Of a stretch of DNA of 64,000 nucleotides, positions 52,017 to 61,052 are shown one piece after another (within the stretch, counting starts at the first letter, position 1; every line of letters starts with the position of its first letter). Origin of the DNA: G965215145 sp965215145 (GTDB lineage: Bacteria; Bacteroidota; Rhodothermia; Rhodothermales; JANQRZ01). The stretch lies in NCBI GenBank assembly GCA_965215145.1, contig OZ244038.1:1736001-1800000 (forward strand), given 5' to 3'. Both the position numbers and the translations under genes were made by a program. The notes under the pieces are model-generated. The model saw only the letters and a list, made by a program, of their open reading frames with translations, had not been told where the DNA came from and searched no databases.

Positions 52017-53609
52017 TCAGCCGACCTCCCGTACGAGGTCGCGGAGCTGAGCCAGCGCCAGGAGCCCGTTGACGCGGACGGCCTGCGGCGGGCGCCGCGC
52101 GACAGGCGCCGCGAGCTGACGCACGACCGGCCCGACGACGGGGTGCTCGATTCGCGTGAGGCTGTGGAGCCGGACGTGGAGGCCACGAGCTAGGGGGTGC
52201 GGCCCGAGCCACATCCCGTAGCCGCCGTAACGACCCACGAGACGGTGGTACCGACCGACCCACCGGGGCTCCGGGTGGGTGAGCGTGCTGGGGAGATCCG
52301 AGGTGGGGCCGAGGAGGCGGCGGAACACCCGGCGGTAGAGTCGCCGGCCTCGTCGAAGCTCGATCGGAACGCAGCCCCAGAAATCGAGGAGGCCGGCGTC
52401 GTTCCAGAACGGGAGACGCCAGTCGAGCCCGTGGAATTCGTAGACCCGCACAGCTGCGGCGATCACCTTCGCCTGCCGCTCCTGCCACCCGAACGTGGTG
52501 AAGGCCCCGACTCCCTCGGCGCCCGCTACCCGCTCGGCGATCCGGGCGTGGAGCTCTTCCGTGATGCCTGGAGTGAGGGCGTCCGTCGGCCACTCGTCGT
52601 AGTAGCGGCGCCAGATCCAGGCTACCGGGTCCCCCTCGATGGGGTCCGGCAGGGGGGGGAGGTGGCTGCCGCCGAGGAAATCGCCCGCGTGGCCCGGCAC
52701 CACGACGGCGTCCGGGGGGAGGTAGCCCCGGCGGAGGAGCGCCCGCACGGCCGGCCAGTCCTGCTCGTGCTCGATGGCGGCGAGCCCCCCGGCGAAGCGG
52801 CGGTAGCGCTGAAACGCCTCGGTGCGGGCCCAGCGAGACCAGCCCCGGCTGCTGTAGGGCACGGCGGCCCACCGGAGCCCGAGCGCGCGAGCGACCCGCC
52901 GGCTCGCGCGCCACTCGAACCCGCGGCGGCCGTAGGTGAAGCAGAGGGCGTCGGTGCGCCCCCCGGCCGCCAGCATCGCCGCGATCATGCGGGAGTCCAT
53001 CCCGCCGCTGAGGGGGACGACCACGGGCCGCCCTCGCACCTCCTCAAGGAGACGCCCGAACGCCCGTTCGAGGTGGGCGACGGCCGCCTCCGCCAGCGCC
53101 TCCTCGTCGCCCTCCAGCGGCTCCCCGAGGCCGTACCGGAAGTGCCGCCTTGCTGAGGCCGCCCCGCCGTCCCAGCTCACGACCTCGCCGGCCTGTACCT
53201 GCCGGACGGCCGAGGCCAGCGTCGTCGGGCCGGTCGTGAGGCCCTGGAGCATGAACTCCGCCACGGCGGCGGGGTCGTCGAGGCGGGCGTCCACGGCGGC
53301 GGCGACCCAGCGGACGTCGTCGCTGAGGCAGAGCCGGCCCTCGGCGTCCCGCCCGTAGAACAGCGGCAGCGAGCGGATGGCGTCCACGGCGGCGGCCTCC
53401 CGGCCCGGCTCTGCCCGCACCCAGGCGAACTCGCCTGAGAGCGTGGCGAGCGCGGCGGGAAGGTCGTCGGCCGCGTCGAGGTGGGCGGCGAGGGCGGCCC
53501 CCTCCAGTCGCTCCCCGTCTGCTGTCCGCACGAACCCGCGCGCCGCGGCCTGCCCATTCCAGTGCCAGGGGCGGCTCGGGGAGCTGGCGAGGTGGACGCG
53601 GGCACTCAT
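52017..53609 (-). CDS. Asparagine-synthase-like protein (AsnB type, no N-terminal Cys)
   Basis: 530 residues. The C-terminal ATP-PPi domain has the PP-loop LSGGMDS (200-206). The N-terminal Ntn domain is shorter than usual and begins MSARVHLASS, lacking the catalytic Cys2 needed to hydrolyse glutamine. It may therefore amidate or activate a substrate with ammonia or another amine. It is the last gene of a coupled set with a flippase and sugar-related genes. The ATG overlaps the flippase stop (ATGA). Likely role in surface polysaccharide or glycolipid modification. Confidence 0.8.
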   Translation of the reverse strand: MSARVHLASSPSRPWHWNGQAAARGFVRTADGERLEGAALAAHLDAADDLPAALATLSGEFAWVRAEPGREAAAVDAIRSLPLFYGRDAEGRLCLSDDVRWVAAAVDARLDDPAAVAEFMLQGLTTGPTTLASAVRQVQAGEVVSWDGGAASARRHFRYGLGEPLEGDEEALAEAAVAHLERAFGRLLEEVRGRPVVVPLSGGMDSRMIAAMLAAGGRTDALCFTYGRRGFEWRASRRVARALGLRWAAVPYSSRGWSRWARTEAFQRYRRFAGGLAAIEHEQDWPAVRALLRRGYLPPDAVVVPGHAGDFLGGSHLPPLPDPIEGDPVAWIWRRYYDEWPTDALTPGITEELHARIAERVAGAEGVGAFTTFGWQERQAKVIAAAVRVYEFHGLDWRLPFWNDAGLLDFWGCVPIELRRGRRLYRRVFRRLLGPTSDLPSTLTHPEPRWVGRYHRLVGRYGGYGMWLGPHPLARGLHVRLHSLTRIEHPVVGPVVRQLAAPVARRPPQAVRVNGLLALAQLRDLVREVG

Positions 53610-55099
53610 GCCTCGCTGCCCTCCCGGCCCAGCAGCCAGGCAGCGAGGCTCAGGTAGACGAGGCCAGCCCCGGCCGCCACGGCGACGACCGCGCCGTCGG
53701 CGAGCCCTGAGGCCGTCGCCCCGCCTACGGCGGCGAGGGGGCCGGCTGCGACGAGCGCCCACCGCCCGAGCATCCGGACGGCTTCCCGGCCCCCGAGTCC
53801 TCCCCACCGCGACACCACAAGGCCCTTCGCGGCCCATACCGCCGCGCTCACGGCGCCGAATAGCGCCACCGACCACCGTGGCCCCCCCAGTATAGCCCCC
53901 CCCCCGAGCGCCGCCGCCCGCAGCACGAGCAGCGCGGCGTTGAATCCCAACTCCGCCCGCTGCCGCTCGAGCACGTCGAACAGCGCCGTGACAGGCGAGG
54001 TGACGAAGACGAGGAACAGCCACGGCGCCAGCGCCCGCGCGTAGACCCCCGCCTCTCTCCACTCTGGGCCGAACACGAAGGCAAACGCCTCGGGTCCGGC
54101 GGCGGCGGCGGCGGCGAGGGGGAACAGCCCGAGCGCGACGAGCCGCTCCCACACCCGCCGCGTCAGCGGTGCCAGCGCCCCCGCGCGGTCGGCCTCGGCC
54201 GCCCGGATAAAAAAGACCTGCCCCACCGACGAGCCGACGAGCTGCATGGGGACGGCGAGGGTGCCGTAGGCCAGGAGGTAATACCCCGCCGGCTCCGGGG
54301 GGTAGAGCGCGACCAGGAGCAGCGCCGGGAGCTGCGTCGAGAGCACGTTCAGAAGGCTCGACGGCATCGCGAAGGCGGGGAACCGGCGGTAGCGCCGGGC
54401 GAGCGCACCGAGCCCGCCCCGCCCAGACCCACCCACCGCCGCCCGGAGGGCCGGGGCACCTCGCCCGGACAGGGCGGCGCCCGCGAGGAGGAGCGTCCCC
54501 GCGACGCGGCCGGCGAGGTGCCCGCCGATGAGGCCGCCGGCTCCGGCCCCCCGCAGCCCCGACCCCGCCTGCGCGGGCACCATCACGCCGCCCTGCCCGA
54601 GCCGGCTCACCGCCACGGCCCCGTAGCGGTGCATCCGCGTCAGCCACACCTCCCCCGCCCGGCCCCACGCCGCGGCCCACACGCCGGGGGGCACGAGGGC
54701 GAGGTACGGGGCCAGCTCGGGCTGCCGCAGCAGTGCCGCCGCCGGCTCCCGCAGCGGCACCATCGCCAGCGCCACGAGCGCGACCGCCGTACTCAGACCG
54801 GCGGCGAGGGCGAGCGCCCCAGCGGCCTCCTCGTCCTCCATCGAGAGGGGGATGGCGTTCTCGTACTGCCCCGTCGCTGCCGTGGCGAGCACGGCCACGA
54901 CGGCGAGGTACGCCCCGAGCAGGCCGAAGTCGGCCGGCTCGAACACCCGCGTCAGGACGGGCCGGGCCGCGTAGGCGAGGGCCTGCGCCGCCACGGCCCC
55001 GGAGGCGAGGGTGAGCACGGGGCCGAGGAGGCCGCTCGGGGCGAGGAGCCGCGCCGCCAGCCGCCGTGCTGCCAGCGGGCGCGCGGGGCGACGCCTCAC
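53606..55099 (-). CDS. Polysaccharide flippase (Wzx/MOP family)
   Basis: 497 residues with about 12-14 membrane segments. The N-terminal block TRVFEPADFGLLGAYLAV is characteristic of Wzx-type lipid-linked sugar flippases, and SVGQVFFIRAAEAD and FVFGPEWREAGVYARALAPWL support this. It moves undecaprenyl-linked repeat units across the inner membrane. The GTG at 55099 overlaps the upstream stop (GTGA) and is preferred over a GTG at 55132. Its own stop overlaps the AsnB start. Confidence 0.88.
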   Translation of the reverse strand: MRRRPARPLAARRLAARLLAPSGLLGPVLTLASGAVAAQALAYAARPVLTRVFEPADFGLLGAYLAVVAVLATAATGQYENAIPLSMEDEEAAGALALAAGLSTAVALVALAMVPLREPAAALLRQPELAPYLALVPPGVWAAAWGRAGEVWLTRMHRYGAVAVSRLGQGGVMVPAQAGSGLRGAGAGGLIGGHLAGRVAGTLLLAGAALSGRGAPALRAAVGGSGRGGLGALARRYRRFPAFAMPSSLLNVLSTQLPALLLVALYPPEPAGYYLLAYGTLAVPMQLVGSSVGQVFFIRAAEADRAGALAPLTRRVWERLVALGLFPLAAAAAAGPEAFAFVFGPEWREAGVYARALAPWLFLVFVTSPVTALFDVLERQRAELGFNAALLVLRAAALGGGAILGGPRWSVALFGAVSAAVWAAKGLVVSRWGGLGGREAVRMLGRWALVAAGPLAAVGGATASGLADGAVVAVAAGAGLVYLSLAAWLLGREGSEA

Positions 55100-56688
55100 A
55101 GCGCTCCCCCGCCGAGGCGGTAGACCCGCCACCCCGCGTTCTCAAAGGCGACGGGGAAGGGGAGCTCAGCCGCCGTGCGCTCCAGGAGCGCGTAGTCGAG
55201 CCCGTACTCCTCGCGGAGGCGGTACCAGTCGGTGGGGTCGTGGCCGTGGTAGGCGGCGTCGAGGGCGGGCTTGATCCCGATCCCGTCGGCGGGCGGCGCG
55301 AGCGGCGCGAGGTCGGTGAGGCGTTGGAACCACTCCTGCATGCCCCGGTCGGTGAACACGAACCCGGCGTAGTTGGCCGCGATGGCCCGGTGAGCCGAGG
55401 TCCGGAAGGTGCTGACGGACGGCGGCACGGCGAAGAGCGCGTCCTGCCTTGTGTGCGTGCGGGCCCACGCTTCGGCCTCACTAAGCGCGCGCTGGCGGTG
55501 CTGGAGCGGCTCGACGAGCATCCCGGGTCGCCCGACCCCCTGCACGGCCAGCACGAGGACGAGCGCGGCCACAGCGGCGGCGAGGGCCGTTCCCCCCGCC
55601 GTGTCGAGGAGGGCCAATGTCCGCTCCGAGAAGCGCCGCGCCACGATGGGAAGCACCCGCACCAGCGCCCCGCAGGCGAGGATCGTGGCGACGAGGACGA
55701 CGGGGACGGCGAGCGTGAAGAACTGCAGCTTCGCCACGAGCGCCACGGGAACGCCCTCGACGAACACCACGCTCGTCAGCCAGAGCGCGGCCACGACGGC
55801 GCCGGCTCGCGCCAGGAACGGCCCGCAGCAGAGCGCCCCCCTCCGATGCAGCCACACGCCCCCCGCCACCCCCGTCGCCAGGAGCGGCCAGAAACGGAGG
55901 TGGCGGTGGTCCGGGAACGTCGAGGCGAGGTGGTGAAAGGGGTTGCGGAAGAAGGCGTGGACGTAGAGGGGGTCCGCCGCGCCGGGCTCGGCCGGCGCGG
56001 GGTGAAGCTGCTGCATCGCCACGGGCACGAGGACGGGGAGCGCCGCCGCCACGAACGCCGTCCCAAACCCGGCGAGCCCGCGCAGTTCCTGCCTGCCGAG
56101 CCGCCCGAGCAGTGCGGCCAGCGTCAGCACGAGCGCGGCCTGGAGACCCGTGAGAAGGTGGAAGCAGGCGGCCAGACCCAGGAGAAGGCCCGGCGCCACA
56201 CGGCGCCCCTGGAAGAAAAGAGCCAGCCCCAGCAGGGCGAACGGCGAGGCCACACTCGACGGCGAGAGGAAGGCCGACACGACCGCGTTCCCCCCGATCG
56301 TCATCCCTGGCGTCACGGCCACCGCAGCGAAGGCCGCCGCGCTCGCGCCGAGCCGGTCACGCAGGAGCGCCCACGCCATGCTGAACACCCCGTACACGAC
56401 GCCGACCTGGGTGACTACGTGGAGGAGGGCCGCCGCCAGCCATACCGGCATCACGAGGCTCGGTAGGGCGACGAACCAGACGAAGTACGTGCGCACGCTG
56501 ACGCCCGCCGTCACCTCCTGCACGAGCCAGTCCCGGCCGAAGAGGTCCCCGTCGAGGAGGTGGAGGACCGCCGGGATCAGCTCGTCCTGGTCCCCGGACC
56601 CGTAGGCGTAGCCGAACCGGAGGAAAAAGGCCGTCAGCGCAAGCAGGGGCACGGCCGGGGGGAGGCGGGGCGGTCGGGGGGGCAGCAT
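55096..56688 (-). CDS. Polytopic membrane protein, probable GT-C-like glycan enzyme
   Basis: 530 residues with about 10 membrane segments, followed by a soluble ~140-residue C-terminus (AHRAIAANYAGFVFTDRGMQ, DWYRLREEYGLDYALLERT). The acidic motif GSGDQDELIPAVLHLLDGDLF after the first segment is like the loop of lipid-linked glycosyltransferases. It resembles DUF6798-type membrane proteins, though I cannot confirm that. It ends in overlap with the flippase gene and follows the FemAB-like gene by about 60 bases. Likely acts in the same surface-glycan pathway; the reaction is unknown. Confidence 0.7.
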   Translation of the reverse strand: MLPPRPPRLPPAVPLLALTAFFLRFGYAYGSGDQDELIPAVLHLLDGDLFGRDWLVQEVTAGVSVRTYFVWFVALPSLVMPVWLAAALLHVVTQVGVVYGVFSMAWALLRDRLGASAAAFAAVAVTPGMTIGGNAVVSAFLSPSSVASPFALLGLALFFQGRRVAPGLLLGLAACFHLLTGLQAALVLTLAALLGRLGRQELRGLAGFGTAFVAAALPVLVPVAMQQLHPAPAEPGAADPLYVHAFFRNPFHHLASTFPDHRHLRFWPLLATGVAGGVWLHRRGALCCGPFLARAGAVVAALWLTSVVFVEGVPVALVAKLQFFTLAVPVVLVATILACGALVRVLPIVARRFSERTLALLDTAGGTALAAAVAALVLVLAVQGVGRPGMLVEPLQHRQRALSEAEAWARTHTRQDALFAVPPSVSTFRTSAHRAIAANYAGFVFTDRGMQEWFQRLTDLAPLAPPADGIGIKPALDAAYHGHDPTDWYRLREEYGLDYALLERTAAELPFPVAFENAGWRVYRLGGGAL

Positions 56689-56747
56689 GGGGGACGGGCG
56701 GCGGCGCCACGACGGGCGGCCGAAGATAGTGCGCGCCGCCACGGCCG

Positions 56748-57731
56748 CTAGAGCCCCCGCAGCGCGTCGAGCGCCCGCAGCTCCGGCCGCGTCGTGAGGC
56801 GGGCGCGGTACGCCACCACCAGCCGCCCGCCGAGCCGCCGCTTGAACTCGGCGATGCTCGGCACGTTGGCCCCGACGAAGTCGAGCGCCGCCACGCCCCG
56901 CGCACGCTCCCGCCGGAGCGCCTCCGCGACGAGGGCCGTCATGGCCGGGCCGGGCCGACTCCCGGCGAGCCAGTAGTAGGCGCACCGGTCGTCGCGGAGG
57001 AGGACGAGCCCGGCCTCCGCCCCGTCCTGCCGGGCGACGTAAGCCTGCCCGTGCGCCGGCACGAGCGCCGCCGCCAACCGCTCCACCTCCCCGGCCTCGG
57101 CCCCGAGCGGCTGCCCCTGCCGCCGGTGTGACGCCTCCACGAGCGCGACGACCTCCCGGATCAGGTGCGCCCCCTCGTCCACCTCCACGTCCGCCTTCCG
57201 CAATAGCCGCCGGGGCCCCGACGACCACCCGGCCGTGACGGAGGACCCCTCCGGGAAATCGAGCCGGTACGTGTAGGCCGGGGCGCACCGCCACCCGGCC
57301 CACTGGAACGGGCGCGCGTCCCCCAGCGACGGGTGCAGAGCGAGCGTGGCCTGCTGGTACGTCCGCCCAAGCAGCCCGAGTAGGGCGTCCAGCGGCGTTT
57401 GGCGGGCATGGACGTCGGCCTCGTCGAGCGGGCCGGCGAGGAGGGGGGAGAGGACCGGGACGAGCGGGGCGAGGGCGAGGGCGCGGTACGGCCCCCGGCG
57501 CTTCTCGAAGGAGAGCAGGCCCGCCTGGAGAACGTGCCCCGACGGCTCCTCCCAGACCCCCACGATCCGCAACCGGAGCCCGAACGCCTCGGCGGCGGCC
57601 TCCCCGAAGGCGAGCGCGGCGAACGGCGTCCGCTGCTCCGAGAGGGCCACGAGGCTCCCCCACGCCGCCCGCACCCCGCCGTCAGCCGGGTCGAGGAAGG
57701 CGGCGCGGTAGGGGTTGCGGTCACTCGTCAT
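56748..57731 (-). CDS. FemAB/GNAT-type acyl- or aminoacyl-transferase
   Basis: 327 residues. Two GNAT-like halves are suggested, as in FemAB relatives: the second half has AYVARQDGAEAGLVLLRDDRCAYYWLAGS, ALRRERARGVAALDFVGANVPSI and FKRRLGGRLVVAYRA, matching the acetyltransferase_6 type. Such proteins attach amino acids or acyl groups to cell-wall or polysaccharide precursors. It lies 46 bases downstream of hslU and is first of the four coupled glycan genes. The donor and acceptor are not evident. Confidence 0.75.
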   Translation of the reverse strand: MTSDRNPYRAAFLDPADGGVRAAWGSLVALSEQRTPFAALAFGEAAAEAFGLRLRIVGVWEEPSGHVLQAGLLSFEKRRGPYRALALAPLVPVLSPLLAGPLDEADVHARQTPLDALLGLLGRTYQQATLALHPSLGDARPFQWAGWRCAPAYTYRLDFPEGSSVTAGWSSGPRRLLRKADVEVDEGAHLIREVVALVEASHRRQGQPLGAEAGEVERLAAALVPAHGQAYVARQDGAEAGLVLLRDDRCAYYWLAGSRPGPAMTALVAEALRRERARGVAALDFVGANVPSIAEFKRRLGGRLVVAYRARLTTRPELRALDALRGL

Positions 57732-57777
57732 CGGTCATCCGTCCCCGGCAAGTGACCAGTGACCAAGGACCGACCCC

Positions 57778-59211
57778 TCACAGGATGTACTGGCTGAGGT
57801 CGCGGTCCTCGACGACGGCCTCCAGCCGCTCGCGGACGTAGTCGGCGTCGATGGTGATCCGGTCCTCCGTGCGGCCCTCGGGGACCTCGAACAGGATTTC
57901 TTCCAGCAGCGTCGTCAGGATCGTGTGGAGCCGGCGGGCGCCGATGTTCTCGACCTCCTCGTTCACGTGCGCCGCGATCCGCGCGATCTCGCGGACGGCC
58001 GGCTCCTCGAACGTCACCTCCACGCCCTCGGAGGCCAGCAGCGCCTCGTACTGCTTGAGGAGCGCGTTCTTCGGGACCGTGAGGATCTCGAAGAAGTCCG
58101 CCTCGGTGAGGCTGTCGAGCTCGACGCGGATGGGGAACCGGCCCTGGAGCTCGGGGATCAGGTCGCTCGGCTTCGAGACGTGGAAGGCGCCCGAGGCGAT
58201 GAAGAGCACGTGGTCCGTCTTGACCATCCCGTACTTCGTCGTCACGCTCGAGCCCTCGACGATGGGGAGGAGGTCGCGCTGGACGCCCTCGCGGCTGACG
58301 TCCGGCCCGCCGCCGGAGCCGCGCCTGGCCGCGCCCCCGGCCACCTTGTCGATCTCGTCGATGAACACGATCCCGCTCTGCTCGACGCGCTCGACGGCCT
58401 CGCGTTGCACGGTGTCCATGTCGATCAGCTTCTGCGCCTCCTCGGCCTGGAGCGCGTCGATGGCCTCGGGCACCGGCATCCGCCGCTTCTTCCGGCGCTT
58501 CGGGGCCATGTTGCCGAAGAGGTCCTGGAGGTTGACCCCCATCTCCTCCAGCCCCATCGGCCCGAACATCTGGAGCGTCGGCGTCCCGTCGGCGGCGACC
58601 TCGACCTCGACCTCGCGCTCGTCGAGCTTGCCGTCGCGGAGCATCTGGCGGAACCGCTCGCGGGTGCGCTCGCGGAGGTCGTCCTCGGCGGAGGTCCCGT
58701 CGCCGGCCGTATCCCCCTCGGGCTCGATCACGAAGCCGGGGCCGTTGAGCAGCGTCGAGGCGCCCCGACGCGAAGCGCCGCGGCGTGGCTCGCTCGGGGG
58801 GATCAGCACGTCGAGCACGCGCTCCTCGGCCTGCCGGCGGGCGGGCTCCTGCACGCGCTCGGCCTGCTCCTCCTTCACCATCGCCACCGCGAGGTCGGTG
58901 AGGTCGCGGACCATCGCCTCGACGTCGCGGCCGACGTAGCCGACCTCGGTGAACTTCGTGGCCTCGACCTTGATGAACGGGGCGCCGGCCAGCCGGGCGA
59001 GGCGCCGCGCGATCTCCGTCTTCCCCACGCCCGTCGGCCCGATCAGGATGATGTTGTTCGGGACAATCTCCTGCCGCATCGGCTCGGGCGCGTTCATCCG
59101 GCGCCACCGGTTCCGCAGCGCGATGGCGACGCTCTTCTTGGCCTCGTGCTGCCCGACGATGTACTTGTCGAGCTCGGCGACGACCTGCCGGGGGGTGAGT
59201 TCCTGGTGCAT
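57778..59211 (-). CDS. hslU: HslU, ATPase subunit of the HslUV protease
   Basis: 477 residues. AAA+ features: IVGQHEAKKSVAIALRNRWR, Walker A GPTGVGKT (58-65), the intermediate (I) domain (about 110-260), Walker B IVFIDEIDKV, and the C-terminal tail ending LSQYIL that docks in HslV. HslU unfolds substrates for HslV. The I domain has an Arg/Ser-rich insertion (PRRGASRRGAS). The ATG at 59211 gives the conserved MHQELTPRQVVAELDKYIVG. hslV lies one gene upstream, with the NYN gene between. Confidence 0.95.
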   Translation of the reverse strand: MHQELTPRQVVAELDKYIVGQHEAKKSVAIALRNRWRRMNAPEPMRQEIVPNNIILIGPTGVGKTEIARRLARLAGAPFIKVEATKFTEVGYVGRDVEAMVRDLTDLAVAMVKEEQAERVQEPARRQAEERVLDVLIPPSEPRRGASRRGASTLLNGPGFVIEPEGDTAGDGTSAEDDLRERTRERFRQMLRDGKLDEREVEVEVAADGTPTLQMFGPMGLEEMGVNLQDLFGNMAPKRRKKRRMPVPEAIDALQAEEAQKLIDMDTVQREAVERVEQSGIVFIDEIDKVAGGAARRGSGGGPDVSREGVQRDLLPIVEGSSVTTKYGMVKTDHVLFIASGAFHVSKPSDLIPELQGRFPIRVELDSLTEADFFEILTVPKNALLKQYEALLASEGVEVTFEEPAVREIARIAAHVNEEVENIGARRLHTILTTLLEEILFEVPEGRTEDRITIDADYVRERLEAVVEDRDLSQYIL

Positions 59212-59290
59212 GGAGGGGCGGGGAGGGGACGGCGGGGGGGTGCTACGCGGGTTCGGGCCGCGTGTTTACGCAACTCGGGTGCAGAACGGC

Positions 59291-59318
59291 ATAGGGGCGA
59301 CCGGCCGGTCGCCCCTAC
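59291..59318. repeat. GTAGGGGC-family palindrome, copy 5 (one mismatch)
   Basis: TAGGGGC and GCCCCTA around the self-complementary centre GACCGGCCGGTC, perfect over 26 bp. The outermost base is A where the others have G. It lies in the gap between the NYN gene and hslU. Ten bases further a weaker inverted pair (GTAGG/CCTAC, 59330-59346) contains the TAG stop of the NYN gene. Confidence 0.9.
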
Positions 59319-59342
59319 ACGCACGGGGAGTAGGGACGGTGC

Positions 59343-60269
59343 CTACTCCTCCTCGGCCGTCTCGGGCTCGGCGTAGGCGTAGTCCTCGCCGTCGCCGGAA
59401 GCCGGGACGGACACCTCGTCCTTCACCTCGACCACGGCGGGGTGCTCGCGGTTGACGAGGAGGACGGTGTAGTCGTAGGGCATCCCGCGGCGGCGCTCCA
59501 GCCGGACGGCCCCGCACTCCTCGAGGTCGCCGACGAGGCTCTTCGGGTCGTGGTCCTCGATGTCGCCGAGGACCTCGGAGAGCTTCCGGAGCAGCGGCGT
59601 GAGGTAGACCTCCTCGTACTGCCCGAAGTACTCCTCGATCACGCGGAGCGCCTCGTAGTCGATGGGGAAGGGGACCGCGACGGCCTCGTTGAACTCCGTC
59701 TCGAGGTCCGGCTTCTCGTCGGCGTGGGGGTCGTCGCCGAGGCGCTCGCGGGCGTCGTCCGAGAGGAACTGCGCGCCGTCGAGGTGGTCCCCGGCGTCGA
59801 CGTACTCGAAGAGCCGGGCCGAGAGGTGCTCGCGGAAGGCGATCAGCACGACGTCCTTGCCGCGGCGCTGGAGGGCCTGCACGAGGGGGATGTAGTCCCG
59901 GTCGCCGGAGACGAGCACGACGGTCTCGAGGTCGGGGCGGGTCTCGTGGAGTTCGAGGGCGTCGACGGCGATCTGGAGGTCGGTCGTGTTCCGGTGCATC
60001 GTGCTCGGCACGAACACCGGCTCGAAGCCGAGGAGATAGAGCGAGCGCTGGACGTGGCGGGCGTGGTCGTCGAGGCCGGAGAAGTCGGCGTACCCCTTCG
60101 CCACGGCGACGGGCGTGCCCTCCTCGCTGAAGTAGCCCCGGACGCTCTCGAGGAAGTCGACGATGTGGTCGCCGGGGCTGGTGTCCTCGAAGCGGCCCTT
60201 GAGGTAGTAGTAGAGGTTCTGGTAGTCGACGAGGAGTGCGGAGTGGCCGTGGAACGGGATCTCGGACAT
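59343..60269 (-). CDS. LabA-like NYN-domain protein (PIN-like nuclease fold)
   Basis: 308 residues. A NYN/PIN-type domain (1-165) has the acidic residues expected at the active site: Asp15 (LLVDYQNLYYYL), Asp97 (TTDLQIAVDAL), Asp123 and Asp125 (VSGDRDYIPL). A winged-helix-like C-terminal domain (about 205-280) and an acidic tail follow. NYN proteins are thought to cut RNA, but activity varies. It sits between hslV and hslU on the same strand, suggesting cotranscription. The ATG at 60269 (MSEIPFHGHS) is preferred. Confidence 0.85.
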   Translation of the reverse strand: MSEIPFHGHSALLVDYQNLYYYLKGRFEDTSPGDHIVDFLESVRGYFSEEGTPVAVAKGYADFSGLDDHARHVQRSLYLLGFEPVFVPSTMHRNTTDLQIAVDALELHETRPDLETVVLVSGDRDYIPLVQALQRRGKDVVLIAFREHLSARLFEYVDAGDHLDGAQFLSDDARERLGDDPHADEKPDLETEFNEAVAVPFPIDYEALRVIEEYFGQYEEVYLTPLLRKLSEVLGDIEDHDPKSLVGDLEECGAVRLERRRGMPYDYTVLLVNREHPAVVEVKDEVSVPASGDGEDYAYAEPETAEEE

Positions 60270-60309
60270 GGAATCGAGGGGTGCGTCGGGTGGGAGAAGG
60301 GCTGGGGCG

Positions 60310-60906
60310 TCAGGTGGCCTCCAGCTCCAGGATCGTGAGGTGGTGGTTCGTGTAGATGCAGATGTCGGCGGCGGTGTGGAGCGCCTCCTCGACGGTCTCG
60401 CGCGCGGAGAGCCCACCGGCGTGCTTCATCAGCGAGCGCGCGGCGGCGAGCGCGTACGGCGCCCCGCTCCCGATGGCGACGATGTCGTCGTCGGGCTCGA
60501 TCACGTCGCCGGTGCCGCTGATGAGCAGCAGCCGCTCCGGCGCGGCGACGGCGAGGAGCGCCTCGAGGCGGCGGAGGTACCGGTCCGTGCGCCACTCCTT
60601 GGCGAGCTCGACGGCGGCGCGGGTCGTGTTGCCGCCGTACTGCTGGAGCTTCTCCTCGAACCGCTCGAACAGCGTGAACGCGTCGGCCGTGGCGCCCGCG
60701 AAGCCGGCGAGGATCTTCCCCCCGAACAGCGGGCGGACCTTCTGCGCCTGGTGCTTGAGCACCGTGTCCTTCATCGTCGCCTGCCCGTCGGAGCCGAGCG
60801 CGGTCGTCCCGCCGCGGCGCACGCCGAGCACGGTGGTCGAGCGGATGAGGGGGGATTCGAATGAGGCGGAGCCCAACGGGGCCTCCGCGCGGTGGGGGTC
60901 GAGCAT
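60310..60906 (-). CDS. hslV: HslV, peptidase subunit of the HslUV protease
   Basis: 198 residues. The proteolytic threonine corresponds to Thr24 in RSTTVLGVRRGG; then come GSDGQATMKDTVLKHQAQKVR, the long FAGATADAFTLFERFEEKL block and ADICIYTNHHL at the end. HslV forms the two-ring chamber that degrades what HslU unfolds. There is a 23-residue extension before the catalytic Thr that must be cut for activity. No start codon lies closer. It is the first gene of the hslV-NYN-hslU set. Confidence 0.93.
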   Translation of the reverse strand: MLDPHRAEAPLGSASFESPLIRSTTVLGVRRGGTTALGSDGQATMKDTVLKHQAQKVRPLFGGKILAGFAGATADAFTLFERFEEKLQQYGGNTTRAAVELAKEWRTDRYLRRLEALLAVAAPERLLLISGTGDVIEPDDDIVAIGSGAPYALAAARSLMKHAGGLSARETVEEALHTAADICIYTNHHLTILELEAT

Positions 60907-61052
60907 GCAGGGGGGAGGGATCAATCCGGCCCGCCGACGGGAAGGTTGGGATCGCAGGCCGTCGGACGTGGCGGGAAGATACGACGGGGCAGAGGACAGA
61001 GGGCAGGAACAGGATGAGCCAGACAAGCTACCGATGCCGTCGGCGACAGTCC

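Noticed and set aside
55096..56688. Exosortase/EpsH homologue
   Set aside because: Polytopic and in a glycan operon, but I see no Cys/Arg/His exosortase triad and the soluble C-terminal part is unlike it.
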